Positions 1-5,215 of a stretch of DNA of 7,666 nt are shown piece by piece; position 1 is the stretch's first letter; every line of letters begins with the position of its first letter. The notes below the pieces were generated by a model. The model saw nothing but the letters and a program-made list of their open reading frames with translations, did no database searches and was not told the origin of the DNA. A program made the translations under genes and the position numbers. This stretch comes from Oscillospiraceae bacterium. GTDB lineage: Bacteria; Bacillota_A; Clostridia; Oscillospirales; JAAYXM01. The stretch is taken from positions 1 to 7,666 of the forward strand of contig JAFQVE010000474.1 of the NCBI GenBank assembly GCA_017408185.1, given 5' to 3'.

Positions 1-148
1 ATCAAAAGCAGTAAATAAATTAGGTGTTGAACTTACCTACGAGGTTCATATTAAAGATGACAATACCGGCTTCGTAAACAAAGTATCAGCCTGCGAGGGC
101 GTAACCAATGCCGTTCTCGTTTCATATAACGGCGAGTATATGTCATAA
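1..148 (+). CDS. C-terminal end of a probable DUF4956 family membrane protein (partial)
   Basis: An open frame enters from the left edge (codons from base 2) and stops at TAA 146-148, giving 48 residues. It contains a short alpha/beta tail: KLGVELTYEVH, then CEGVTNAVLVSYNGEYMS at the end. The closing pattern of a GV..V.L.SYNG(D/E) strand resembles the C-terminus of DUF4956 proteins, which have N-terminal membrane helices and a cytoplasmic tail. From memory, DUF4956 genes in Clostridia often sit beside a VTC/CYTH-type polyphosphate polymerase gene and a Cthe_2159-like gene; the latter is exactly what follows here, 5 bases downstream. The membrane part lies outside the window, so the family call rests on the tail and the context only. 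Function unknown. Confidence 0.6.
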   Translation, partial: SKAVNKLGVELTYEVHIKDDNTGFVNKVSACEGVTNAVLVSYNGEYMS

Positions 149-153
149 ATCCT

Positions 154-2004
154 ATGATAAGCTCGAAGAAATTTGATTTAATCGCCATAGCGCTTACTGC
201 ATTGGTTTTAGTAGGTATAATATGTGCGATGTTTCTTCCAAAAGATATGTTAACCGGAAACGCTACGGGTGTTTTTAATTACGGCGATTTGCATACCATA
301 ACAATTGCCGGGGATGATTATTATACCGATTATGCCAAAAGCTCACCTGTTAAAATAAACCTGATGGGCGATTATATTGAAGCGTCAAGCAACAATATAA
401 AAATTGACGGAAGTGACATAACCATACTTGGCGGCGGTGTGTATGTGTTATCCGGAACGCTTGATGACGGTACTGTTATTGTTGATTCTGAGGACGGAGC
501 AGAAGTGAGACTTATCTTAAACGGAGTCAATATTACATCCTCCGATTTTTCAGCAATGGATATACGTCAATCTGCAAAAACGGTAATTTCTCTTGCGGAA
601 GGAACAGAAAATGTTTTAACAGATGGAAGTGTATATAACAAAGAAAAACTTGGAGAAGAAACGGCAGCTGCAATTTCCTCAAAGGATGACCTTGTTATAA
701 ACGGAAACGGAAGTCTTTCTGTTAACGCAAACTCTTCTGATGGGATAAAAGCAAACGACTCTTTAAAGATTACCGGAGGAAGCATAAAAATAACCTCTGT
801 TGATGACGGTGTCAATGCCAATGACTATATTGCCGCACTTAATGCTTCAATGACGATAAATTCAGGCGGAGATGCAATTAAGTGCGAACATACGGAAGAG
901 GAAAAAGGGTTTATCACCTTCGAAGAAAGCGTACTGTCTGTTACCTCGGGTGGTGACGGTGTTTATGCTTCATCTGCACTTTATATGAATGAAACAAAAG
1001 CTGATATTGTTTCCGGCGGCGGAAATGAAAATGCAGTTATAAAGCGTGGCGGTTTTGGCGGCTTTGGCAGATTTGGAGCAAATAATTCCTCTGCTGCCGA
1101 TGACACACCGAGTACAAAAGCTATCAAAGCAGGAACAAATATCGTAATAAACGGCGGAAGCTTTAAGCTTGACAGTGCGGAGGATGCAATACATTCCGAT
1201 AAGGATGCAGCTATTAACAAAGGAACATTTGAAATTTTATCGGGCGATGATGCAGTTCATGCAGAGCTCAATCTTGTCCTTGAACCTGAAACATTAAATA
1301 TTTCAAAATCTTATGAAGGGTTAGAAGGTGCATACATCACGATTAACGGCGGAGATATCCGCATTGTCTCAAACGATGACGGAATCAATGCCTCAGGTGA
1401 AAATCCTAACGGCGGAATGATGATGCCGCACGGAATGCGCGGAGGAGAAGAAAAAACTGCAGAAGAAGACATCTGGCTTACCGTCAATGACGGACATATT
1501 CATATTGAAACATCAGGAGACGGCTTTGACTCAAACGGTTCCGCAGTTATAAATGGCGGCTTTCTTGAAATATATGGTCCCGAAAACAGTGGTAACGGTT
1601 CTATAGATGTTGGGGATGGCGGATATGTTCTTATTATGAATGGCGGAAGCTTGCTTGCGGCGGGAAGCAGCGGAATGGCTGAACATCCGACAGAAAATTC
1701 TCTGCAGCAATCCTTAACCTTCTATCTTGATGAAATCAACGAATCAGGAAGCACGATAAGAATATCCGACAGTGCAGGAAATGAAATTATTTCAGGTACT
1801 TCCAATAAACGGTTCAACTGGATATGTATAAGCACCGAAAGCTTAATCGAAGGCGAAACATATACTCTCTTTATTAACGAAACCGAAACTGCAAGAATAA
1901 CGGCAAACGGCGGTTTTTCTTCCACAGGGACACGAAGCGGTGGATTCGGTGGCTTCGGCGGAGAAAGACCTGAAGGTAATTTTGGAAGGAGACAAAAGCA
2001 ATGA
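154..2004 (+). CDS. Membrane-anchored carbohydrate-binding beta-helix protein (Cthe_2159/DUF4353-like)
   Basis: 616 residues. Residues 9-28 form one hydrophobic helix (uncleaved anchor or signal; no convincing lipobox), and the rest should be outside the cell. From about 45 to 585 it is built of short repeating strands rich in INGG, SGGD and D-D/G-[GA]-[VIF] turns (DDGVNA 217-222, GDGVYA 267-272, EDAIHS 343-348, DDAVHA 365-370, DDGINA 408-413, GDGFDS 455-460). This is the pattern of a right-handed parallel beta-helix with acidic, probably calcium-binding turns. The Cthe_2159 protein of Clostridium thermocellum, the family type, binds polygalacturonate and calcium. Low-complexity inserts interrupt the helix: Gly/Phe-rich at 299-308, Met/His-rich at 419-431, and a second GGFGGFGG tail at 597-603. 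No Shine-Dalgarno site is clear; the ATG lies 5 bases after the upstream stop, so translational coupling is likely. The stop TGA overlaps the next start (ATGA). Binding target here is inferred, not seen. Confidence 0.85.
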   Translation: MISSKKFDLIAIALTALVLVGIICAMFLPKDMLTGNATGVFNYGDLHTITIAGDDYYTDYAKSSPVKINLMGDYIEASSNNIKIDGSDITILGGGVYVLSGTLDDGTVIVDSEDGAEVRLILNGVNITSSDFSAMDIRQSAKTVISLAEGTENVLTDGSVYNKEKLGEETAAAISSKDDLVINGNGSLSVNANSSDGIKANDSLKITGGSIKITSVDDGVNANDYIAALNASMTINSGGDAIKCEHTEEEKGFITFEESVLSVTSGGDGVYASSALYMNETKADIVSGGGNENAVIKRGGFGGFGRFGANNSSAADDTPSTKAIKAGTNIVINGGSFKLDSAEDAIHSDKDAAINKGTFEILSGDDAVHAELNLVLEPETLNISKSYEGLEGAYITINGGDIRIVSNDDGINASGENPNGGMMMPHGMRGGEEKTAEEDIWLTVNDGHIHIETSGDGFDSNGSAVINGGFLEIYGPENSGNGSIDVGDGGYVLIMNGGSLLAAGSSGMAEHPTENSLQQSLTFYLDEINESGSTIRISDSAGNEIISGTSNKRFNWICISTESLIEGETYTLFINETETARITANGGFSSTGTRSGGFGGFGGERPEGNFGRRQKQ

Positions 2005-2408
2005 TAAAGAAAATTTTGCCGATAATTCTATGCTTGATATTAGTATTCGGCATAAGTGCTTCGGCAGCAAATATACAAGGAGATACACCTGCGGAAAACA
2101 GTCATGCCACAGAAGAAATACCCAATCGTCAAGGAAGACCTCAAGGCGGAGGACGAGGTAATATGGGAATGCCTCCCAATATGCCAAGCGGTGAAGCACC
2201 GCCTGAATTGCCCGAGGGAATGACACCTCCCGAAATGCCAAACGGAGAGATGCCTCCCGGTATGACAGATCAGGAACAAAATGCAGAGGAAAAAGCAGAA
2301 AATATAATTCTGACATTTGTTAAGATGTACAGTACCCCAATAATTTCGGTTGTATTATTGGCATTTGCTTTTGTATTTGTTATTTTCTACAAGCGAAAAA
2401 GTTATTAA
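2001..2408 (+). CDS. Small Pro/Met/Gly-rich exported membrane peptide, function unknown
   Basis: 135 residues, not a family I recognise. Residues 1-22 form a signal peptide (two Lys, hydrophobic core, A-S-A at 20-22 as a probable cleavage site). Residues 45-89 are low complexity, rich in Pro, Met, Gly and Glu, with a degenerate repeat of the form PPE[LM]P[EN]G. Met occurs at 55, 57, 61, 74, 79, 84 and 88. A hydrophobic helix at about 112-130 is followed by KRKSY, the positive-inside signature of a C-terminal anchor, so the Pro/Met segment should lie outside the cell. The start overlaps the TGA of the beta-helix gene (ATGA), and GGAAGGAG lies just upstream, so the two products are made together. 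It may be a wall spacer, a partner of the beta-helix protein, or a metal- or redox-sensitive segment; none of these is shown by the sequence. Confidence 0.75.
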   Translation: MIKKILPIILCLILVFGISASAANIQGDTPAENSHATEEIPNRQGRPQGGGRGNMGMPPNMPSGEAPPELPEGMTPPEMPNGEMPPGMTDQEQNAEEKAENIILTFVKMYSTPIISVVLLAFAFVFVIFYKRKSY

Positions 2409-2418
2409 AAACCTTGCG

Positions 2419-2443
2419 GGGCGGGCATTACACTTGTCTGCCC
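2419..2443 (+). terminator. Hairpin after the small Pro/Met-rich gene, possible weak terminator
   Basis: Bases 2419-2427 (GGGCGGGCA) pair with 2435-2443 (TGTCTGCCC) through nine base pairs, two of them G-U, with a 7-base loop. The downstream T-tract is poor (TGACTTTGCTTT), so termination may be partial. It sits 10 bases after the stop and ahead of a new promoter, which supports a transcript end or attenuation point. Confidence 0.5.
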
Positions 2444-2469
2444 TGACTTTGCTTTATATAACTGTTATC

Positions 2470-2498
2470 TTGTTTTTTGCAGCTTGAAATGCTATACT
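2470..2498 (+). promoter_or_regulatory. Candidate sigma-A promoter for the two-component operon
   Basis: A TTGTTT -35 element (2470-2475) and a TATACT -10 element (2493-2498) are separated by exactly 17 bases. The -10 matches the consensus at 5 of 6 positions, the -35 at 3 of 6. The predicted start, near 2505, leaves a leader of about 37 bases before the response regulator. No strong dyad is seen around it, so autoregulation cannot be argued from the sequence. Confidence 0.5.
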
Positions 2499-2541
2499 AT
2501 AAGCGTGAAAAGCTTTAATAATCGGCAAAAGAGGTGATTTT

Positions 2542-3057
2542 ATGCGGCTTTTGGTCGTTGAAGATGAAAAGCATCTTAATAAGACATTAACAGAAAGACT
2601 GACAAAAATCGGTTATACAGTTGATAATTGCTTTGATGGCGAGGATGCTTTATATTATATAGAAAACACACGGTATGACGGAATTATACTTGATGTTATG
2701 ATGCCGAAAATTAACGGTTTTGAAGTTTTGCGCACGATGCGTAACAATAAAATCCTTACACCTGTTTTGATGCTCACGGCAAAGGATTCAGATGAAGATA
2801 TAATAAACGGACTTGACCTTGGTGCAAATGACTATCTTACAAAGCCATTCTCTTTTAATGTTCTTTGTGCAAGGTTAAGAGCAATGCTGCGTCTGAAAGA
2901 AAATGTTACGGGTGCGATACTTGAAGTCGCAGATTTGAGTGTCGATACTGTGGCAAGAGTCGTAAAGCGTGGAGATACAGTAATCGAGCTTTCGTCAAAG
3001 GAATACTCAGTTTTAGAATATCTTATGCGCAACAAAGGCATTATCGTTTCAAAGTAA
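2542..3057 (+). CDS. OmpR/PhoB-type response regulator, truncated by a nonsense codon
   Basis: The receiver domain (about residues 1-117) is intact: acidic pair E7/D8, phosphorylated Asp51 (LDVMMPKING), T79 and K101 (TKPF). The winged-helix DNA-binding domain starts near 127 and runs through the conserved LSSKEYSVLEYLM segment, but TAA at 3055-3057 stops it at residue 171, straight after IIVSK. The recognition helix and wing are therefore lost. Family members are about 220-230 residues long; reading through the stop would give 223 residues ending at 3213. The start is set by a strong GAGGTGA ribosome site at 2531-2537. It should be the partner of the kinase that follows. The 171-residue product could still be phosphorylated but should not bind DNA normally; it might act only as a phosphate sink or dominant-negative partner. 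Alternatives are a base-calling error or a recent mutation. Confidence 0.9.
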   Translation: MRLLVVEDEKHLNKTLTERLTKIGYTVDNCFDGEDALYYIENTRYDGIILDVMMPKINGFEVLRTMRNNKILTPVLMLTAKDSDEDIINGLDLGANDYLTKPFSFNVLCARLRAMLRLKENVTGAILEVADLSVDTVARVVKRGDTVIELSSKEYSVLEYLMRNKGIIVSK

Positions 3058-3213
3058 AAGATTGAGGAAAATATCTGGAGCTATGAATACGAAGGCTCAA
3101 GTGATGTTATAAAAGTGTATATTCACCACCTTCGTAAAAAGATTGATGATAATTTTGAGAAAAAACTCCTTCACACCGTCAAAAACGTGGGGTATGTGAT
3201 AAAGGAAGGTTGA
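3058..3213 (+). pseudogene. Severed C-terminal part of the response regulator DNA-binding domain
   Basis: Directly after the TAA, in the same frame, the sequence reads KIEENIWSYEYEG, then DVIKVYIHHLRKKIDD, then a tail ending in TVKNVGYVIKEG and TGA at 3211-3213. These are the recognition helix (V.VYI..LR.KI) and wing (T[VI]...GYV) of OmpR-type regulators, so nothing except one codon is missing or shifted. The usual residue at the stop position in this family is often Glu or Gln, so a single base change (GAA or CAA to TAA) would explain it. No in-frame ATG restarts the frame; the first ATG after the stop (3083) is in another frame and makes only a 9-codon ORF. The end of this segment carries the ribosome site for the kinase (AAAGGAAGG, 3201-3209). 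Confidence 0.85.
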
Positions 3214-3214
3214 G

Positions 3215-4561
3215 ATGAAAAAGCCTGTTTCTATAAAAACAAGAATAACACTGTGGTACACAACACTTATGTTTGTACTTGTATTAGTTGTGCTTTTTTT
3301 GATTGGTGGTCTTTCTTATCAGCTTTCAATAGATAGTGTGGAAAAAGATGTTATTCTTCAGGTAACTCAGGTAAAAGAAAAATTATCCAAAAGACAGCCG
3401 GGTGTGTTTGAAATAGTTGAAAGCAAAGAAGAATTTAAAAATGTGTCTATATATGAACCAAATGGTAAATATATTGTAGGACAGTATAATTATGATATTG
3501 TAAATATTCCGTTCGAAGAAGGTATCCCCCGAAGAGAAAGCATAGACGGAAAAGATTATATCATCTATGACACACGCACTCCGGGACCGCCCGGTATGCG
3601 TGGAGGATTTTGGATAAGGGGCGTTGAATCGGTTAACTCCACAATGCTTTTGGGACGGTCTGCTATAATCATTATGCTTATTATAATACCTCTCATTTTG
3701 ATTTTAACTGCGCTTGGCGGATATTATATCACGAAAAAGGCATTCAATCCCGTAAACAACATAGTAAAAACTGCAAATGATATTTCTGCTCAAAAAGATA
3801 TTTCAAAGAGAATTGGAATTGCTCCCGATGCAAAAGAAGACGAGCTTCATCATTTGTCGGTCACACTTAATAAAATGCTTGATAAAATTGAAAATCTTAT
3901 CAAGCAGGAAAAACAGTTTACATCGGATGCTTCCCACGAGCTGAGAACACCAATAAGCGTTATTCTTGCGCAGGGCGAGTATCTTTTAGATATTGCAAAG
4001 GGTGAGAAAGAAAAGGAACTTGCACAGGCGATTGTTGATAAAGCAAATCAGGTGTCAAAGCTGATATCCCGTCTTCTGCTCCTCGCAAGGATAGATCAAA
4101 ACAGACAGAAGTTCAACAAGGAAAAGGCTGATCTTGGTGTTATCGTTGATGTGGCAATTGAAAGTATGAAAGAATCAGCCGCACAGAAAGAAATTTTGCT
4201 TTTCTCAAATGTCCCTGAAAGCACAATTGCAGATGCAGATGAATCCTTGCTGCTTTCAGCAATTACCAACCTTATAAGTAACGGAATTAAGTATGGCAAA
4301 GAATCGGGTCGAGTTTTAGTTTCAGCTTCAAAGCTTGGCGACAGAACGGAAATTGTTGTTGCTGATAACGGTGTTGGAATACCGGAAGAACACATCGATA
4401 AAATATGGACTCGTTTTTATCGCGTTGATGATGTCCGTAACGATGAATACAGCAGCGGGTTGGGGCTTTCAATGGTGAAAAGTATAATCGAACTTCATGG
4501 CGGAACAGTTGCCGTAAAAAGCGAATTCGGCAAAGGCACAGAGTTCAGAATAGTGATTTGA
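3215..4561 (+). CDS. Sensor histidine kinase with HAMP domain (two-component partner)
   Basis: 448 residues. Membrane helix 1 lies at about 11-32, an extracytoplasmic sensor at 33-146, helix 2 at about 148-172, HAMP at 173-226, the HisKA dimerisation domain at about 230-295 with the phosphorylated His241 in SHELRTP, and the HATPase_c domain at about 335-448. All catalytic boxes are intact: N-box NLISNGIKYG (352-361), G1 DNGVGIP (384-390), F-box WTRFYRVDD (398-406) and G2 GLGLS (415-419). The gene begins one base after the full-length end of the response regulator, so it was built to be translationally coupled to it. The small sensor matches no family I can name; it has a PGPPGMRGGF segment (123-132) of the same composition as the low-complexity parts of the exported proteins upstream. 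Ligand unknown. The kinase looks functional although its regulator is truncated. Confidence 0.93.
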   Translation: MKKPVSIKTRITLWYTTLMFVLVLVVLFLIGGLSYQLSIDSVEKDVILQVTQVKEKLSKRQPGVFEIVESKEEFKNVSIYEPNGKYIVGQYNYDIVNIPFEEGIPRRESIDGKDYIIYDTRTPGPPGMRGGFWIRGVESVNSTMLLGRSAIIIMLIIIPLILILTALGGYYITKKAFNPVNNIVKTANDISAQKDISKRIGIAPDAKEDELHHLSVTLNKMLDKIENLIKQEKQFTSDASHELRTPISVILAQGEYLLDIAKGEKEKELAQAIVDKANQVSKLISRLLLLARIDQNRQKFNKEKADLGVIVDVAIESMKESAAQKEILLFSNVPESTIADADESLLLSAITNLISNGIKYGKESGRVLVSASKLGDRTEIVVADNGVGIPEEHIDKIWTRFYRVDDVRNDEYSSGLGLSMVKSIIELHGGTVAVKSEFGKGTEFRIVI

Positions 4562-4563
4562 GA

Positions 4564-4606
4564 TAGGAAACAAGCGTAACGGAAAAGCCGGTACGCTTGT
4601 TTCTTA
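4564..4606 (+). terminator. Strong hairpin terminator after the histidine kinase
   Basis: Bases 4567-4578 (GAAACAAGCGTA) pair perfectly with 4592-4603. Three more outer pairs (one G-U) and an inner CGG/CCG extend the stem. It starts three bases after the kinase stop. The T-rich run is contained in the 3' arm (TTGTTTCTT) rather than following it, so the fold is certain but efficiency is not. It separates the left module from the feo cluster. Confidence 0.75.
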
Positions 4607-4799
4607 GAAAATATGTACTATCCGGTATATGAATTATTGATTTACGGTTTCTTTTTTCTGCAGCGGCAAGAATTCTCTTTCTGTCGCGGTTTGCGCTGCG
4701 GAGAACGAACTGCATTGTAACCGTTACCAAAAGCATAAATACAATGTGGAAATATGGGAATTACGAATAAATGTTAATAAAAATTAAAAATAAAAATAC
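4607..4799. other. Non-coding spacer with an inverted repeat and an A/T-rich promoter-upstream tract
   Basis: No gene on either strand is convincing. An imperfect inverted repeat, GCAGCG(g)CAA at 4660-4669 and TTGCGCTGC at 4691-4699, brackets a 21-base loop and has no T-tract after it. A short perfect-arm dyad GTAAC-C-GTTAC is at 4717-4727. Bases 4771-4799 are almost pure A/T with A-runs in phase, directly upstream of the feoA promoter, and could act as an UP element. A 63-codon frame on the minus strand (4545-4736) has no ribosome site and runs through the terminator. Confidence 0.5.
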
Positions 4800-4828
4800 T
4801 TGACAAATCTTTCCGTTGAGTGTATTAT
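4800..4828 (+). promoter_or_regulatory. Near-consensus sigma-A promoter of feoA
   Basis: A perfect TTGACA -35 (4800-4805), exactly 17 bases of spacer, and a TATTAT -10 (4823-4828, 5 of 6) make this the best promoter inside the window. The A/T-rich tract immediately upstream would strengthen it. The start site should be near 4835, giving a leader of about 50 bases. Such a strong promoter needs repression for an iron transporter, which fits the dyad at the start site. Confidence 0.85.
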
Positions 4829-4835
4829 ATATATG

Positions 4836-4851
4836 GTTAGCGGATGCTAAC
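4836..4851. promoter_or_regulatory. Operator-like dyad GTTAGC-GGAT-GCTAAC at the feoA start site
   Basis: A perfect inverted repeat with 6-base arms and a 4-base centre covers about +1 to +16 of the predicted feoA transcript. The TTAG...CTAA core resembles sites of metal-dependent DtxR/IdeR/MntR-type repressors, which control feo genes in many Gram-positive bacteria. Bound repressor here would block initiation. A second copy with the same arms and spacing lies ahead of feoB. The regulator itself is not in the window, so its identity is inferred. Confidence 0.65.
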
Positions 4852-4883
4852 TTAAGAGAATGATACTTTTGGGTGATTGAAAA

Positions 4884-5102
4884 ATGAACTTGATGGCGGC
4901 ACAGGAAGGTAAGGAATACATAGTTTCCGATATTAAAACAGAAGATGAAGAGCTTAACTCTTTTCTCTTCTCTCTCGGTTGCTACAGCGGAGAACCGATA
5001 ACGGTTATTTCCAGAAAAAAGAGCAGCTGCGTTGTTTCGATTAAAGACGGCAGATATAATATTGATAATCAGCTTGCCGAGGCGATAGAAATTGAAGGAT
5101 AG
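4884..5102 (+). CDS. feoA: FeoA, cytoplasmic SH3-like partner of the ferrous iron transporter
   Basis: 72 residues, normal for FeoA, with no membrane helix. It fits the FeoA domain: an N-terminal strand ending in YIVSDI, a central LFSLGCYSGEPITVI segment (equivalent to the family's L..LG...G..I.V), then CVVSIKDGRYNIDNQLAEAIEI, matching the closing (I/V)..G..YAL...LA..I strand set. FeoA is a small protein needed for full FeoB activity, probably through contact with the FeoB cytoplasmic domain. The ATG at 4884 is preceded by GGGTGA (4871-4876) at a suitable distance; Met4 (4893) is a possible alternative. feoB follows after 113 bases, which is long for this pair and holds a hairpin and a second operator-like dyad. 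Confidence 0.88.
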   Translation: MNLMAAQEGKEYIVSDIKTEDEELNSFLFSLGCYSGEPITVISRKKSSCVVSIKDGRYNIDNQLAEAIEIEG

Positions 5103-5109
5103 GGAAACG

Positions 5110-5132
5110 GCCGGTTTGTCCGGCTTTTCTTT
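5110..5132 (+). terminator. Terminator-like hairpin between feoA and feoB
   Basis: GCCGG (5110-5114) and CCGGC (5120-5124) form a GC-rich 5-bp stem with a 5-base loop, followed directly by TTTTCTTT (5125-5132). It starts 7 bases after the feoA stop. The stem is short, so partial termination that sets the feoA:feoB ratio is more likely than a full stop. Confidence 0.6.
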
Positions 5133-5142
5133 AAACAGGTGA

Positions 5143-5158
5143 GTTAGCATAGGGTAAC
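5143..5158. promoter_or_regulatory. Second operator-like dyad GTTAGC-ATAG-GGTAAC ahead of feoB
   Basis: The left arm is identical to that of the feoA dyad, the 4-base spacing is the same, and the right arm differs at one of six positions. The two sites share no centre sequence, which argues for kept binding arms rather than simple duplication. No good -35/-10 pair is visible around it, so it may act as a second repressor site, a roadblock or an element of a weak internal promoter. Confidence 0.5.
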
Positions 5159-5200
5159 CGGTATCCTCAGGTTCGCCCTTGTAGATAAAAAACAAAAATC

Positions 5201-5207
5201 AAGGAGG
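5201..5207 (+). promoter_or_regulatory. Near-perfect ribosome binding site of feoB
   Basis: AAGGAGG lies 8 bases before the ATG at 5216 and fixes that start. It is the strongest such site in the window, so feoB is translated independently of feoA rather than by coupling. Confidence 0.85.
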
Positions 5208-5215
5208 AATTTAAA

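Noticed and set aside
1843..2316. Minus-strand frame of 157 codons over the beta-helix end and the Pro/Met-rich gene
   Set aside because: The plus strand has two genes with an ATGA overlap, a signal peptide and a membrane anchor; the minus frame has no start signal or recognisable domain.
3055..3057. TAA as a reassigned sense codon
   Set aside because: TAA ends several other genes here (148, 2408, 7210, 7387) and is not found inside any other conserved gene in the window, so an altered code is unlikely.
4717..4727. Dyad GTAAC-C-GTTAC as a third copy of the feo operator
   Set aside because: Arms and spacing differ from the GTTAGC-N4-GCTAAC sites, and it lies about 75 bases upstream of the -35 with no clear role.
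4545..4736. Possible minus-strand gene of 63 codons in the kinase-feoA spacer
   Set aside because: No ribosome site, it reads through the terminator hairpin and into the kinase gene, and the middle is explained by an inverted repeat. It could be a fossil, but there is no positive evidence.
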